NCBI GenBank assembly: GCA_000469685.2
Contig: LS997563.1
Coordinates: 21,150,687 to 21,214,686 of the forward strand
DNA length: 64,000 bases
Source: Haemonchus contortus
Lineage: Eukaryota > Nematoda > Chromadorea > Rhabditida > Trichostrongylidae
Reading direction: 5' to 3'
Part shown: positions 21,828 through 34,165 of the stretch, in pieces
Layout of the letters: every line of letters begins with the position of its first letter
How positions within the stretch are numbered: position 1 is the stretch's first letter
Notes under the pieces: generated by a model
What the model was told of the DNA's origin: nothing
The model's input: only the letters and a program-made list of their open reading frames with translations
Databases searched by the model: none
Position numbers and translations under genes: made by a program

Positions 21828-22482
21828 AGGCACACTTCACGATAAAAATGGTTACTGAGTTTTTCCCTTAGGAATACTAAGTTGTCCCCATGGGTGGTAG
21901 AAGGGTCCCTTTGGCTCCCAAAATCTCGGCGGTCAGGGCACAGTGGGAGTCCTGTTGCTGTCTTGATTCGCTTTCCCGCCTCTCGATTGATGTCACGTCA
22001 GACGAGTGTCGAGCCAATACAGAATGCAACTACTCCTTTTAGGACCCACACACAATCAGCTGATAGCCGTGTGATGAGGCGATGTTTTTCTCCCATTATT
22101 TTTTCCTCTGTTATTCTTTTTGCTGGCGCGATTCTTTTTTTAATTTCCTACCCTGAAAAGACTGGAAAAGGTGAGCTGTTTTTGCAATAACTAAGGATTT
22201 TTGTTTACTTGTGCTTATAAGCGGATGAATTTTTGCTTACCAAAGCTAGATATTTGCACCAGGACCCACACGCGCTGTGCGTAGCTCGTTCAAACGCCCC
22301 ATTCTTCTACATTTCTCTGGTCTCATTCTCGTCCAGCCCCATTTTTAACGCTTTTTCGAAGCCTTTTTTCACTTTTGAAACACCGATCCACGCAGTTCAT
22401 TCGCCTCCATCGCACTATTTTCCATCGTATCTCCGTTCTTCCTCATACTCTGGGTTACCCAAAATTATCGTGAAGTGTGCCA
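21828..22482. mobile_element. TTAA-flanked MITE, subfamily A, best-preserved copy
   Basis: A perfect 17-bp inverted end pair, GGCACACTTCACGATAA (21829-21845) and its inverse (22465-22481), is flanked directly by TTAA on both sides (21824-21827 and 22483-22486). The interior of about 620 bp has no transposase. Open frames inside it (21882-22190, 22233-22490) recur in the 18.7-kb copy only because the DNA is repeated. Confidence 0.85.
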
Positions 22483-23073
22483 TTAAGTGAGTTCGATAGT
22501 AGTGAGTGGAGGAAAGGTTCTCTTGGTCAAATTCAATCTTGTGGACAATGCATTTCACGGATAAGACTTCTGTCCTTGTTTTGATTTCATCCAAGCATTT
22601 GAAATGATGACAAGGTTTAGCGGATTTATTGTACACATTTTCCGTCCGTGATTCTTCGGTGCAAATGTAGTCGGATAGGAGGGAGAAAGAAAGCACAGAT
22701 AACGCGTAACATCGTTAGTATTACAAGTGTTCCGTGTTCTATTAACAGTATGCTAGCACTGTATGAGAGACGGCGAGGTGGATGAGGGGTTTCCTGTGTT
22801 TTCTCATGCGGCTTCAGCCAGATGTAATAGGTTGATGCATAATTATTGCGGTTTTTCTTCACTTCTTCTACTCTCTCGATACAATTTGAATATTGAATTT
22901 GGGCTTTGATAAAAATAGTTTTCTTGCTTTTCCCAACAGAAATATATCTAGAGAGTCATCTTCATATACGCTCTATGCTCTATCACTCCAAGAAAAGTTG
23001 GAAGGTGGCACAGTCATTAAGTGATTTCAACGAATTTCTTGGTTAAGGAACAGTGATCCAAAGTCAATAAAGA
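22483..23073. other. Spacer with one exon-like stretch
   Basis: After a CCCAACAG acceptor at about 22934-22941, a 28-codon frame (NISRESSSYTLYALS...) runs to TGA near 23024. Otherwise nothing was recognised. Confidence 0.25.
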
Positions 23074-23310
23074 ATGGAATCTGCATCTATGTTCACACTA
23101 TCCGCCAACAGAAACTCCTATGGGTTATCACTTCAACCATCCTATGAAAAATTGGCTAACAACGGAACTTTCGACGAAAGGGGTGGCGTGATGGCCGTCG
23201 TCAAGGCATGGATCGCCCTCAAGAATCGAAACTTCATCGCCTGTGGGATTCGACTGCCTAGCAAATGGAAAGCACTGCTCGACGGAGATAGTGGATATGT
23301 TTCGGAGTAA
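23074..23310 (+). CDS. Small ATG-initiated frame, unknown function
   Basis: A 78-residue frame from ATG to TAA with balanced composition (MESASMFTLSANRNSYGLSL...). Its codon use looks more coding-like than the surroundings. There is no signal peptide, membrane segment or recognised domain. An upstream stretch at about 22942-23024 encodes SSYTLYALSLQEKLEGGT, which loosely resembles SYGLSLQPSYEKLANNGT in this frame and may be a diverged neighbouring exon. There is no strong splice site at either end. Confidence 0.3.
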   Translation: MESASMFTLSANRNSYGLSLQPSYEKLANNGTFDERGGVMAVVKAWIALKNRNFIACGIRLPSKWKALLDGDSGYVSE

Positions 23311-26300
23311 TTATTTGAACATGTCTCTTCTAAATATTTCTACCGTTTCCTTAAGTAAATCTTGCTGAAAAAATCCAGAGTAATTATGCATCAGCCTAAT
23401 ACTTTTTAACTGAGCCTTAGAAGAGTAGGAGCATCGGGGTGGACGAGGAGATTAACTCTGTAAAAACTGAAACTTCGCCCACCCCGAGATCCTTTATTTC
23501 TGAGGATTAGGTAAAGAATTGCATGTTCCTGGTGTAATACGGGTACATCTCGTCAGTTCCTCTATACACTACCCCTGTTATGCGTGCCTACACCCCATTC
23601 CCGACCCCTTTACTTGTCCCAACTACATAAATTAAATTTCCACCAATTCTTCCAGACGATTTCGCAGTCCAGAACTGAGAGTGCTACAGCCGAATCTTTG
23701 TGCATGGTCTGGGAATCTCCATATGCTTTTCTCGCACGTGTTTTAAACTATTAGGCTTATGTAATAGTCTTGGGACACTTGGATGCTCTTTTTAATCCAT
23801 TATGGTTCAATTTGAATTCTCAATCAGAACCACATAGTTGTCATCATCATCTGTAATATTCATTCAACGAGCGAGTAAGTACAGGTGAGTAGGTTTTTCT
23901 TTTTCTCCAGAAAAAAAGAGACTGCTCGAAGTCAGCCAAAGCATTTTGAGGTCACCAAAATGACGAGTTTTTTTTTTGGCCAGGATTTGCTAGAGGTGTT
24001 AGAAAGGTGATAGACAGTACGAGCGAATTTAAGGGAATGAGGAGGGTGGGAAAATTCCAGCCAAGTTATTTGGTCTGCATGTTATTTGCCACCAGAGTCC
24101 GCTAGTTATTATGCAGAAGATACAACAAACTGGCCGCTTTTTCTCAATTTTATGAGCGAGCCTCTGGAGCAACGACTCTCTTGCTGTAGTCATAGAGGAC
24201 CCGGCTCTCATTTCCTGCTGTCACACATCCCGAGAAACTTCTTTCGACCGGGGGTGAGGAGAAGCGAGTGGTCAGCTGAGATGCGTAGACACTCTGTAGC
24301 TGACTTCTTTGATTCACGATCCTCAGCTTTCTGGGAAAAGAGAATAAGCGACTTTCTCGTTTGTTGGATATATGGCATGAATATATAGGAATGCGCAACA
24401 CTTTGATGAGCAAGATTCAAGTGAACCCACAAAAGATTCACAAGGTTGTCCGTTATGAACACAATTTCGGCTTCAAACGGGACCCGATCTGTACTTGTGC
24501 TATCCGTTCACCCTGCTCTTCACTTCTCAGGAGAGCCACTTTCCGCTGAGCGTCTTGTGTTCGCTTTGATAGACGTGTTGGCACCATGACCGAATGGTCT
24601 GCACAACCCGGACCCGGATTCTGTGGAATTACGGTAACGGTTATGCTTTCATTTATTAGAAGTGGGTGGCAAGTAGCGCCATCGTTGTCTAAATGTGACA
24701 TCCGACACCATACTTTGAGTCAGAACATAATGTCATCAGATCTAAGAGTTTGCTATCAGAGGCGGCATGCTTTTCCACTCCTAAGCTCCTCGTATTCGAA
24801 GACCTGAGTTGTGACCGTTTGAATTGGCTATATTATAGGCTGGTTATGAATATTTCTTCTTACTCGTTCATGACGTTCTACGCGAAAGTCGCTTTCGAAG
24901 CAGGACTCCGTGTAAGTGTCGTCCACTCCCTGGTTGATTAGGAGCTCGAGTGTGAGTCAACGTGTGTCAGATGCTCCTCAACTGTAAGCGAACCACGACT
25001 TCATCCAACTTCGTTATTGCTTGGGATCAAAAGTAGATGTCATATGAAATCGACTCAGAAAATCGCAATGCCTATCAGCGGGAGTAAGGTAAGGCGCGCT
25101 GTAGGCGCTCACGCCAAAAAAGACATGAGCTTCTTTTCTGCTCAATCGGTTTTACCATGAGAGCCTGCCAGAATGTATTGCGGTATACGCAAGGGTATCC
25201 TGTTACCGACTGAGAGAGTTGTTGTTATGAGCCCTATTTCACACCGATTACAGGGAGATTTCGATTGTAATGAATAATGCCTGACCAGTCCACGTCAGGA
25301 CGTCGACGGACGAGATGGAAAGTCTTGGTATAGCATGATTACCCCACTACCCGTTTATTCACCTGACCTATACATATATGGCCGCCACATCTTTAGGAAC
25401 CCATAGGTCTGCTCTACGGGGAATGAATTCACCAACTGTCCAGAAGTCAAGTAGTTGGTGGATGTCTGTATTGCGTCACGCTCTCCACATTGGAGTAATG
25501 CATCAAACCCCTGTCCGGTTGATGGGAGACATTGTGGCTAAGGAGGGCCACTATCTTGAACACCGTTTTAAATTTGTTGCCATAGTTATTTTGCATTCGA
25601 AAAACCGGCTTAACTTTCTCAAAAATTTTCGAACACCCTTAAAGATATTGGTTTTTGATGAGCTCACCATTAGCTCGATGACCTCCGTTACATGCAATAT
25701 TTTATCTCTGAACCTACTCGTTAAATATCAAAAACAAGCAAAAGTGCGAATTCGAGTTTTAAATTAATTTAGGGTACTGAAATGGGTGGTGAATTTAGGG
25801 TACTATATCGTCAAGAAAGAGTACTGTCCTTCGGGGTACTATACGTCAAGACAGAGGCCTTCAAGGACCAGAAAGTAGTTCGAAGCTCCTAATCTGTGGC
25901 TTACCCGACCAAGTGCCCAAACATGCTACGGTGATCATTTAGTCTTCGAAATACTGGGAGTTTCTGCAACTAGCGTAGCGTGTTCGAGCGCTCGGTCGAT
26001 TGAGTCACAGATGAGAAGCTTCGAACTATTTTCAGGCACTCGAGTACGACAATTTGTTCGAAGCATTGAGCAATGACACGCTTTAATTACAAATCTGTGC
26101 GACAGAGCAATAGAACATAGAACATCATGTTTTTTGTATTGCTTGGCGTGTTCTCGGTTGTGAATTTTACTTACCGCCTATGTTGAACTCAGTTTGCACG
26201 TCTATGGGCCTTCGCTTTCGACATATTACTTGCCAAATCCCTCCATTATTTCCGTTTCTCCATGCGTTTCTGCAGAAAACATCTTGTGTTCGGTTTGATT

Positions 26301-27832
26301 ATTTGTGCATGGTTCTTAACTGTTCTTTTCTATAGCGCCAACCACACGCCATGTGCGCGTTTCCACAGCAGAAAGTGTGGAGCTGAAATCTTTCCCTCCT
26401 CTAATCTTCAAAAAAGGGAGGGTCCCATGGCGTGACCGCAATGCCACTGCTCCCTTCGCTACAGTTTTTGTGCGTCGAACATTGCCCACGTTTCCGCAGC
26501 GAGATCGCCTTCTTATGATCATTTACACTTACTATTACTCTTGCTAAGGAAGTACAATAATTCAATAGCCAGAGACACGCACCTTAACTCGTCCATTGAT
26601 CCAGCTGTATTTTTAAACCGAAATTGCAGTCGTTCGTAACCCAATAAAGAGGAGTAGAGGTATCAATCAAAGCCGAAAACACATTCTGCACTTCTTATTT
26701 CCGCACATGTGAGTTCATAGCGCTGGCTACCACGGTACCCTGTGCTGCACATCTTACGCCACAAGTTTAATCATTTACCGCTGAACCAATCTAATCGGTT
26801 TTACAATGCACTTTTCCTAACAACGTCACTTTTCGAAGAGCGGCTATTGTTTTAACCATTAGAAACGCTCTTCACGGCGGTTGTTTTGCTCTTTTCTGAG
26901 TTTGTTAGTGTTAGTCTCACGTTTCATCGCGATTTCCTCCTGAAACCTTCGCTTGGCCTTCTCAGAACTATTGTCCACTTTGTTATGTACGATACTGCAA
27001 AAAGAGCAGACAACTCACTATTTGGAAAGGTGCAAATAAAGAGGAATAAACCCTCACTTGTTCAATTTTCCATCATGCAAATCGGGAATGGACGAGGTTA
27101 AGCTAGCGCTTCAATCACTTTTCATCACGTTTCCCACACCAATCCGCTTCAATCGAGCGAATTGGCGTGGGAACCGGGAAGCTCCCCTGTTACCCCTAAC
27201 ACTTGGATGCTCTTTCCGATACCGTTCTGCATGGAAGGTTCACGCATATTAAATTCAATACCCTCGTGAGTTTTTCCAATATTGTCCCTTTTTGGAGCAC
27301 TTGATCTCCTTCATTTGCGTTCTGCGGCTTGGTTCGCAATCTTATATCATGACTGGTGTTTTTTTTTTGTATGAAGCTACCATGATGCTCTGGCTTTCTT
27401 GATATTGCGTGACTTTTCCTATGCGCTATTGTGCAGATACCGTTTTGTGCACATGGTTACATTCCAAAAAGCATAGCAGGATACTTACTGAGGAGGAACT
27501 TCGGACTTAGCGCAATGTGTAGATGTCGCTTCGGTAAACTCGTCGCCTGGAAAGGACGCAGTAAGAGTCTGTAAACCGTTTCAAACGCTCACAATTGCCG
27601 AAGACGCCTACTCACAGCTATGGGAAATAATTTTCTGACGCCTCTGGTCGGACCACGCCGTATACACTTCGTACTCACTATTCATATGTCTCTTTGTATC
27701 CACTTGTAATAACCTTCTTCATCCTCTTCATAATCATCTTCTTCTTTTTCTTGCATGAATGCCGCGCAGTCGCTAGTTCCAGTTTTTGTTTGTGGCTGTT
27801 AGGGTTATTCGCTACAGTTTACCCACCTGGAC
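23311..27832. other. Long unassigned spacer
   Basis: Contains a short inverted repeat TCGGGGTGG / CCACCCCGA (23434-23487) and several frames without domains (24086-24388, 25378-25767, 26886-27101). No transposon ends were recognised. Confidence 0.3.
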
Positions 27833-28376
27833 TCAGGCTGTGATCTTCTTGATCACATCCCCCACTTCTTCTAGCTCTTTGTGTTGGCCTGCCCTAAAGT
27901 GTATAACATCTCTTACCAGGTAATCCGGTGTCATTCTCAGTACGTGAGTACATCGTAGGCGCTGCTCTCTCATCTACAGCTGGGCAGAGACTGTTCGCAT
28001 GACCGTCCTGATCACATTCATCAGGCCCAGTTGCATCCAACAACTAACCTATCTCAGCGGCCTCCTGCAGGCTGAATGATATTGCATTTCATAATTTTGC
28101 CTGAGGGCTAGCATTCGATACCTCTGAGCATCACCACTGACCTGTACATCTTTCTGTTAAACTTCTTGGAGCAATACTCACCGGAGAAGATGCAACTAGG
28201 CTTCCTTTGTTTCTATGCCGCATTTGTCAAGTCTTCACAGCCGCACCTTACCGTCTACAGCTAGATCACTTCAATAATATCGTACCTAGACTCATTCCCT
28301 GAGGCCGTCTACTGTTGGGTACCACGCCTCGTATTCGAAGGATTCATGGTTACACTTTACGTTCAGCCGGAGCTCA
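27833..28376 (-). pseudogene. RTE-type LINE reverse transcriptase C-terminal fragment
   Basis: Read on the minus strand, broken frames resemble the end of RTE-clade ORF2. LRLNVK lies near 28360-28376. MYRSVVMLRGIEC (about 28110-28149) corresponds to the family's K-hydrophobic-YRxVVxPVxLYGxECW block. MREQRLRCTHVLRM (starting 27973) corresponds to MREQRLRWxGHVLR, and the frame ends at TGA 27833-27835. Several stops and frameshifts lie between these blocks. The SINE at 28381 starts just beyond it. Assignment rests on remembered motifs. Confidence 0.6.
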
Positions 28377-28380
28377 TTTG

Positions 28381-28605
28381 AAGTGGTGTAGTGGCAAACG
28401 GCGGACTGCCACACACGTATGGTGTGGAGATCGAAGAGGAGCCACTGAGCCTTCCATCCTCCCGGGCTGGACCGGCTGGAACTGGGAACTGACATCGGTC
28501 TGGCCATAGTAATTCATTGTATGGGCTACATCACATTCGAAACGCAGCTAAGATTCTGAATAGAAGTCGGGTGCGTGGGTGCATTTCAGAAGCGAGATTA
28601 ATCAA
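28381..28605 (+). mobile_element. tRNA-derived SINE copy
   Basis: The head AAGTGGTGTAGTGGCAAACG carries an A-box-like GGTGTAGTGG. Downstream are GAGCCTTCCATCC, AATTCATTGTATGGGC and GATTCTGAATAGAAGTCGGG, in the same order as the other copies. The B-box region is degraded. It abuts the RTE LINE fragment in opposite orientation. Confidence 0.65.
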
Positions 28606-28729
28606 CTGAGAGTGCCCTTTCCTTGTAACCAGCTCTGTGGGCTTAGAAAACCAAAACTAAGGAAATATACGATTTTTTCAGTTTGTTTTCTGGCTCCAGC
28701 TCTTCCAAATTCTTGCTATGAATATACTA

Positions 28730-29563
28730 GGTCAGCAGATAAGTCCTGCAACACTGATCATGTTCCTCCGGGGAAGAACCTAGGCCCATTTCAAATGGTT
28801 TTTGCGCCTGATTGCTGTGGAGTCTTCCTGAAGGATTTCTAAACTGAACAAGACATAGAATGCTTTGTGAAGAGTCGTGGGCTCCTGGACCACATTATGG
28901 ATTAAGCTATCATCCGACCTATTGTCCATTACGAATTCTTGCAGAGACACTCTGTCATAGCCGCTGCGGCTGATACTTGTGCTGTCTTCAAGAAGGACGT
29001 TGTTCGGTGTTCACGGTGTCTCGGTGTCCCTACGGAGTTAAGAGCAGGCCTTCATCAAAAGAATGTTCTGCTGCGTTGCCGGTGGGACGGTGGAGGACCC
29101 ATCTACTGTTAGAGCTGCTCGACACTGACAGTATGATGACGGCACAGTCTATGCTAAGCAGCTGAAAAAGTAATGCGAGAGCTGCACGTCTTCTCACTCA
29201 ACGGTAACGCACGCCCGCATGTGGTCAACGAAACACGTCGAAAAATTATTGAACTTGGATGGGAAGTACTACAGCACCCGACATACTCATCGAACCTATC
29301 GCCTTCCGATTATCACCTATTCAGAACATTGAAAAGCCATCTAAGCGATAAAAACTCTCATGATTGTCTTGAACTCAAAAATTGAATCGACCACTTTTTT
29401 CGTCGCAGCCACCGGGAATCTGGAAGAAGGGGAAACTGCCCGAAAGACGGACACGTGTCCTAGATCATAATGGTGATTATACTGTGGATTGGAGGTTTTG
29501 TTCGATAGAGAACTATAAAATTCAAAATTTTGTTCAAAATGTTGCAAGACTTATCTTCGAATT
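28730..29563 (+). mobile_element. Degenerate mariner element
   Basis: The left end GGTCAGCAGATAAGTCCTGC (after TA) pairs with the right end GTTGCAAGACTTATCTTCGA at 29541-29563; 17 of 23 positions agree. At about 834 bp it is shorter than a usual 1.2-1.3-kb mariner, so it carries internal deletions. The transposase remnant on the plus strand is described separately. Confidence 0.8.
29060..29475 (+). pseudogene. Mariner transposase remnant, catalytic residue lost
   Basis: C-terminal mariner motifs are readable in two frames. GNARPHVVNETRRKIIELGW (about 29205-29264) and SSNLSPSDYHLFR (about 29287-29325) match HDNARPHV and the PSDYHLFR signature. A shifted frame gives SQPPGIWKKGKLPERRTRVL and NGDYTVDW. 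The second catalytic aspartate is replaced (D to G before NARPH), while the third, in PSDYH, is kept. Upstream fragments (TVYAKQLKK) contain stops. It cannot encode an active enzyme. Confidence 0.8.
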
Positions 29564-31266
29564 TGATATCTTTGCTAAACTCATAAGCCTTCGAATTCGC
29601 TTGTTACCTAAACTTTAGTTTTTAGCTGTTCGACATGTTACTGGACAGTATTTATTCATTCCTTCCCCAGGGTGGTTTTGAAGTTGCACACCAAACATCT
29701 AGACAATCGCAACAACAACGAACTTGGAACATTGATTCAAAATTTGATCAAGGCATATTTTCGTGAATAATATCAAATATTTATTCATTGTTCAGTACGA
29801 ACGGACAAGTGATCTCATGTTCCTCCGTTTTGTATTCCGTGCTCATGTCGAGAAGTATATTTACAGTGAGCACCAATGCTCGCTGTTGATTTCCTTGTAG
29901 ATGCATTGACTAGATAGTACTCAGAGAAAGGGTAATACTCAGACCCATATAATTTCATAGAAGGATTTTCATGAAGTAAAGTATGGAGTTCGGCAAAGAG
30001 CAATAAACCGAAACTCCATCGTATAGTAATTAAGCTACTTGCGGAGCGAAGAGCTATCTTCTTCAAATGTTGAGCTCGATTTTTCCTTGTACTACGTAAC
30101 ACTAGAATGGAGGATGGAAGGCAATAGTTCTCAGTCTGCATTAATGGATTATTAAATTTACAGAAACTTGTGTACTAAATCTTATGTTAACCACTGGTAT
30201 TTACAGATTTCATAGTGAAACTTGGTTGTATATTATTGAAAGTGAGGTAGATTGCATGAGTGCCAATTCGAGCCTGGCGGCTTTTCGAGAGCTCGATGAC
30301 AAAGGACAAGTATCTCTGAACTAACGTCATCTTTAATTTATGTATGCCATATTGCATTTGCCAGTTCAGTCCTGCGGCGACTGCAACAGATGCTCATCTC
30401 GGGATTATCCTCAGTGTGCTGTTCCATGCCATGAGCAGTGTTTCGTTCTTTTTTTTTGAATAAATTATTTTCATCTGATTCAAAAATCAGTATTCAATAG
30501 AAGGTGCTGGTGTCTCAGAAACTGTGTGTTTTGGTTTTGCAGCCAGGAAGGTAATTAGGTAGACTTCCAGAGCTGTTAAACAAGAGGTTCAGCTGGAAAT
30601 GACTAGCTGATAGGGCTTTTACTCTAGCTTCACCTGTCATGTGTAGTAATCCAGAGTTTTTTCGAATCATCTGCTGCATGTGGTCCAACAAGTCGTACGG
30701 TTTTTTTAAAGTTATTTTTTGTTGCTGTCCTTCATTTATCAGAATTTCTACTTTAGAGAATTATGATTGCCTTCATATTATCATTTGCAAGCTTATTTTT
30801 GCTTGTGATCCTTGCATTCACTTCCGGTTTTGGTACCGCTTTGATAATTGTTCTGAAAAAACCGACTCGCAGATGTACTGGAATCCGGGAATTCGTGCCG
30901 AGTTCAAGTCGGCTCTGACAAATTTCTAGACAAATATATCCACTTTTTGAGCGATATATAATATTTCCTAGAATGCTGCTTTCTCTGAGATTCATTCCAA
31001 CTTGTTCTCTTTGTTTTTTATGTGTGTTTTCGAAGCTCTTGACATTCACTTTATTGATTAGGTATCGGCATATTATGTCTTTTTCAGACCATAACTTCTC
31101 AATACATAGCTGCAAACAAACAGAAATAATCAGCGACTACATAGAACATATCGTATTCTATCAACCAAACCAACCGGAAATATTGGGGAAGAGGGGAATA
31201 AGCCGTTCGCGGGGAACTTGGAAGATAAGTGGGACAACGCTCTCCTTCTGAGGCAAACGAGTATTA
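29564..31266. other. Unassigned spacer
   Basis: A short stretch after GACTCGCAG (30870) encodes MYWNPGIRAEFKSALTNF before a stop, vaguely like a receptor tail. Hydrophobic frames precede it. No repeat was recognised. Confidence 0.3.
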
Positions 31267-31545
31267 TCATTCAATCAGCCCCCGGAAACTACGCATCTCC
31301 TCGTTGATTTCCGGCTTGATACGGTATATTTCCCGTGCTACAATGATTTTCCTTTCAGAGGGCCGTACCAAGTATCTGTGCAGAACCTCCGCGTCGAAAA
31401 ATGGAGCGTTTTCTTTCTCATGCTCGAATGTTCGGTGCCTGGAAAAACTGCTGTTTGAGTGGGCAGCGAGATTAGCCTCTTCTATGTATGTTCGTCCAGG
31501 CGGATCTTCAAGGGTATTGCGGACTCCCCTTGTACTTCTCTCCAC
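31267..31545 (-). pseudogene. Penelope-like GIY-YIG endonuclease domain fragment
   Basis: A minus-strand frame of about 92 codons ends at TGA 31267-31269. It contains SSFSRHRTFEHEKENAPF, EVLHRYLVRPSERKIIVARE and IYRIKPEINEE. The order S-x-RH...H...F...EVL...R...(R)E-IYxIKPxIN is that of the GIY-YIG nuclease at the C-terminus of Penelope-like retroelements, where the E and the PxIN asparagine are conserved. The GIY and YIG strands and the reverse transcriptase are not visible. On its upstream side the frame runs into the end of a mariner transposase remnant, so a mariner has probably interrupted or truncated it. Confidence 0.55.
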
Positions 31546-31559
31546 ATTAAAACGAATAG

Positions 31560-32610
31560 ACGGTGCCGTATTCGGAATATATTTTCCATTCTTATCAATA
31601 GAGGATCAAAATATTCCTAAAGTTCAATTATCCAACTTTTATAGAACGCTCTGGGCTCAAAATCGAAAAACCACACCATGCGCTATTTGCAGTCCTCCAG
31701 GGAATTGAACGTTTTTCTATTCAAGGAATGTTATGAAGATCTGAACAAGTGGTAATCTGCTGGTCCTGTATCTGTGCTACATAAGGCTGTGCTAAGACAT
31801 CCCACTGAAGCTCCACGAATTTTCGACGGGTGATCAAAAAACATGCAGTCTCGAGTTATCCGGTTGGAAAACAGCGCGCTTTCGATTGGCCGGTTCTGGG
31901 CGCTTCTGGTCAATCGCTGCTTCAAATTGTGTCTAGCTGAGTACAGTAACTTTCTGAGGTTGTCCTGGAATCGTACTACAACAGGTCAAATTAAATGAAT
32001 TCTTTCCATACCCGCAAACAAAACAGCATAATGATCTTCGTACATAATTCGTGGCTGATGGAGTGAGTTGGCGGCTCACTGTTTGAGTTCCACGATCGTT
32101 TCCGCTCCATGTTTTTGTATGCGACCAACTTTTCGTCTTCTGTTGCTATGCGCTTTAGAAACGGCTCAATTTCGTTTCATTCTAGCTACGAGTTGCACAT
32201 ATTGACGCGTTTCATCGCAATGGGCTTGCTGAGTTAAGAGGTACCTGAACATCGAGGTCCGTAACAGAACTAGTCTCCTGCAAATTGTCGTGGATGGTTG
32301 ATTACGAAATAGTCAGAGTTTCTCATAATTTACCAGTGGCGATGTACCGATTCGTTCAGATTGGCATTTGATTTGGTCCAACTGGTGCTTCCCTTAGCGT
32401 TGCCGGTCTTCGAGAGTGAATTCACTCTGTTCAAATCTCGCAAACCATTCACCTACAGCAGTGTCTTCGTGAACGTCACAAATTTCTTTTGCGGCTTGGA
32501 CTGCGTTCGCGCTCTTGCTGGAGAAGGAAAACTTCAGCTGGCTAACCGTTGATTTGCAAAACACTTGATGAACCCAGGGTGTTGTTCAAAACTGCGATAC
32601 ATTGCCAGAC
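31560..32610 (-). pseudogene. Degenerate mariner transposase, minus strand
   Basis: Motifs in order on the minus strand, with frameshifts and stops between them: SSKSANAVQAAKEICDVHED and WFARFEQSEFTLED (32400-32550, helix-turn-helix region); FLKRIATEDEKLVAYKN (about 32100-32160, equal to the TGDEKWVLY first-aspartate block); LTRSAQNRP and RRKFVELQWDVL (31800-31910); PADYHLFRS (about 31737-31765, third aspartate kept); TFNSLEDCK, FEPRAFYKS and IDKNGKYIP (31570-31710). The block usually written HQDNARPH is badly damaged. No terminal repeats were identified. This relic and the one at 28.7 kb are different sequences. Confidence 0.75.
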
Positions 32611-34145
32611 AGCCTGATATTTTATTACCAATCGGGTCGCTTGACTAACGCCGTGCTTTCCTCCGGAGTTGTAATAATCGACAAGCCGCCTGATCTTTCT
32701 TTGGAACGAAGGATAGTTTTCGAAACACTAAACTTGACAGAGGGCTGACAGGACACGCAAATGGTACTCATTATGTACCGATGCTTATGCCTGTAGCTAG
32801 AAGCATTGAACTGTTGCTGTCCATCTCGGAAGGAATGTCACATTCGAGATTCAGCTGCTCTGAATAAATATTTTCGCTCAAACCAAGCCCCTTGTGGACG
32901 GAGTCTGAGTCTGTCACCTACCGAATGTCTCCATCCTGCCTGCTATACTCTTACTAAATTTGTACTCTCTTGGTCCACGGGAACCGAAGTTATGACATTC
33001 CAGTCAAACACAGACAAATCAATAGACCCACTTGGCGCGTTACATATAGTAGGATGGGGTCAATCGTTCGCGTTCTTGTACTTACATAGCAATATGAGGC
33101 AAAGTTGATATTTGTTTCTATGAACGTGTTAGTGAACACTGTGGTAAATATTAGATATGTGAAAGACCAAGAGGAATTCAGTTTGAAAGTCCTACATATG
33201 CCACTGAAAAGAAATTTAGGTTATGGTTAAGGCTCACTGTGATGTGTGTTGCTTTTCTTCGCCAGGCCTCAATATGCACAGTTTACATCATTCGGTCGTT
33301 TTCACCTTTTTCTGTCGTTCTGTTGTATTCTGGTGAAAGAAAAGTTGAAGCCCACACTGTATTCATTAATCCATTAATTTACTCTAGATCTATCCTCATT
33401 GCCGAAATTCGAAATCTTCAATATGAACGCCGTTTGTACTATGGGTATTCTTTACTACGTTTCTGTAGGGGGTTGCGTAGGAAGAGCAGTCTTATGAGTA
33501 ACGGCTGCCGAGCTGGAGAAGAATCGCAAATCGTAATACGATCATCACCGATATCCAATATCTTGATCACTTCTCTCATTCTCTTCGTCTTCTTTTTTTG
33601 ATTTGGTATCTTTTGCTGTAATCGCATTACATCTACGAAAAGACTCATACTTGCAGATGAATAAAGTCCTATCAAATCATCGGATGCGGTATGTTCGTCG
33701 ACAATCGACAAAAACCGGGCAAGAGGTCGTTCGTCCGGCGACAGGAAGGTGGGCGCAACCTTGGCAAAACTTATTCACTTTTGCTTTTCATGCTAACTTT
33801 GTACTCGGTTTTGTTGTTACTGGAGAAGCGAAGAATCGAAAAGGATCCAAAGCTCACTTTTTTCTACACATTGTCTACTTCTCTCTTACTCTGTCCCTCT
33901 TTTTGTTTCACTTCGTCAAGCCAGCATTATAATGTGAAGGTTAGGATCTGACAAACGCTGCTCTTCTAAAATGACGAGTAGCCTATGAAAGCGTAGTTTC
34001 TGCTTTTTCTATGTATTTGTAATGCATTTGTGGAGATTGCACCACTTGACTGAGCATCGACAAAATTTCATTACGATGTCTTATAAATTTCACATTGCAT
34101 TTTACGTATATTTTTCTATGTTTGCCGATCCTTACTATCTCACTA
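32611..34145. other. Unassigned spacer
   Basis: Frames at 33239-33601 and 33603-33951 lack domains. Nothing else was recognised. Confidence 0.3.
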
Positions 34146-34164
34146 CACCGTGTCCCAAAATCGA
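34146..34164 (+). repeat. Possible mariner-type terminal repeat
   Basis: CACCGTGTCCCAAAAT follows TA (34144-34145). It closely matches, in inverted orientation, the end CAGGGTGTCCCAAAAT at 37512. It may be the left end of the 37-kb mariner relic with nested insertions between, or a solo end. Confidence 0.35.
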
Positions 34165-34165
34165 G

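Noticed and set aside
18856..22190. Similar protein frames at 18856-19164 and 21882-22190
   Set aside because: They resemble each other only because both lie in copies of the same MITE; the frame is not better kept than the DNA and has no consistent start.
25378..25767. A 129-codon plus-strand frame
   Set aside because: No domain, no splice context, and a length expected by chance.
30864..30929. Chemoreceptor-like C-terminus after an AG acceptor
   Set aside because: Only about 18 residues with weak resemblance; the hydrophobic frame upstream is in another phase with no valid join.
31229..31708. A 159-codon plus-strand frame
   Set aside because: It is antisense to the Penelope-like GIY-YIG and mariner pieces, whose motifs are recognisable.
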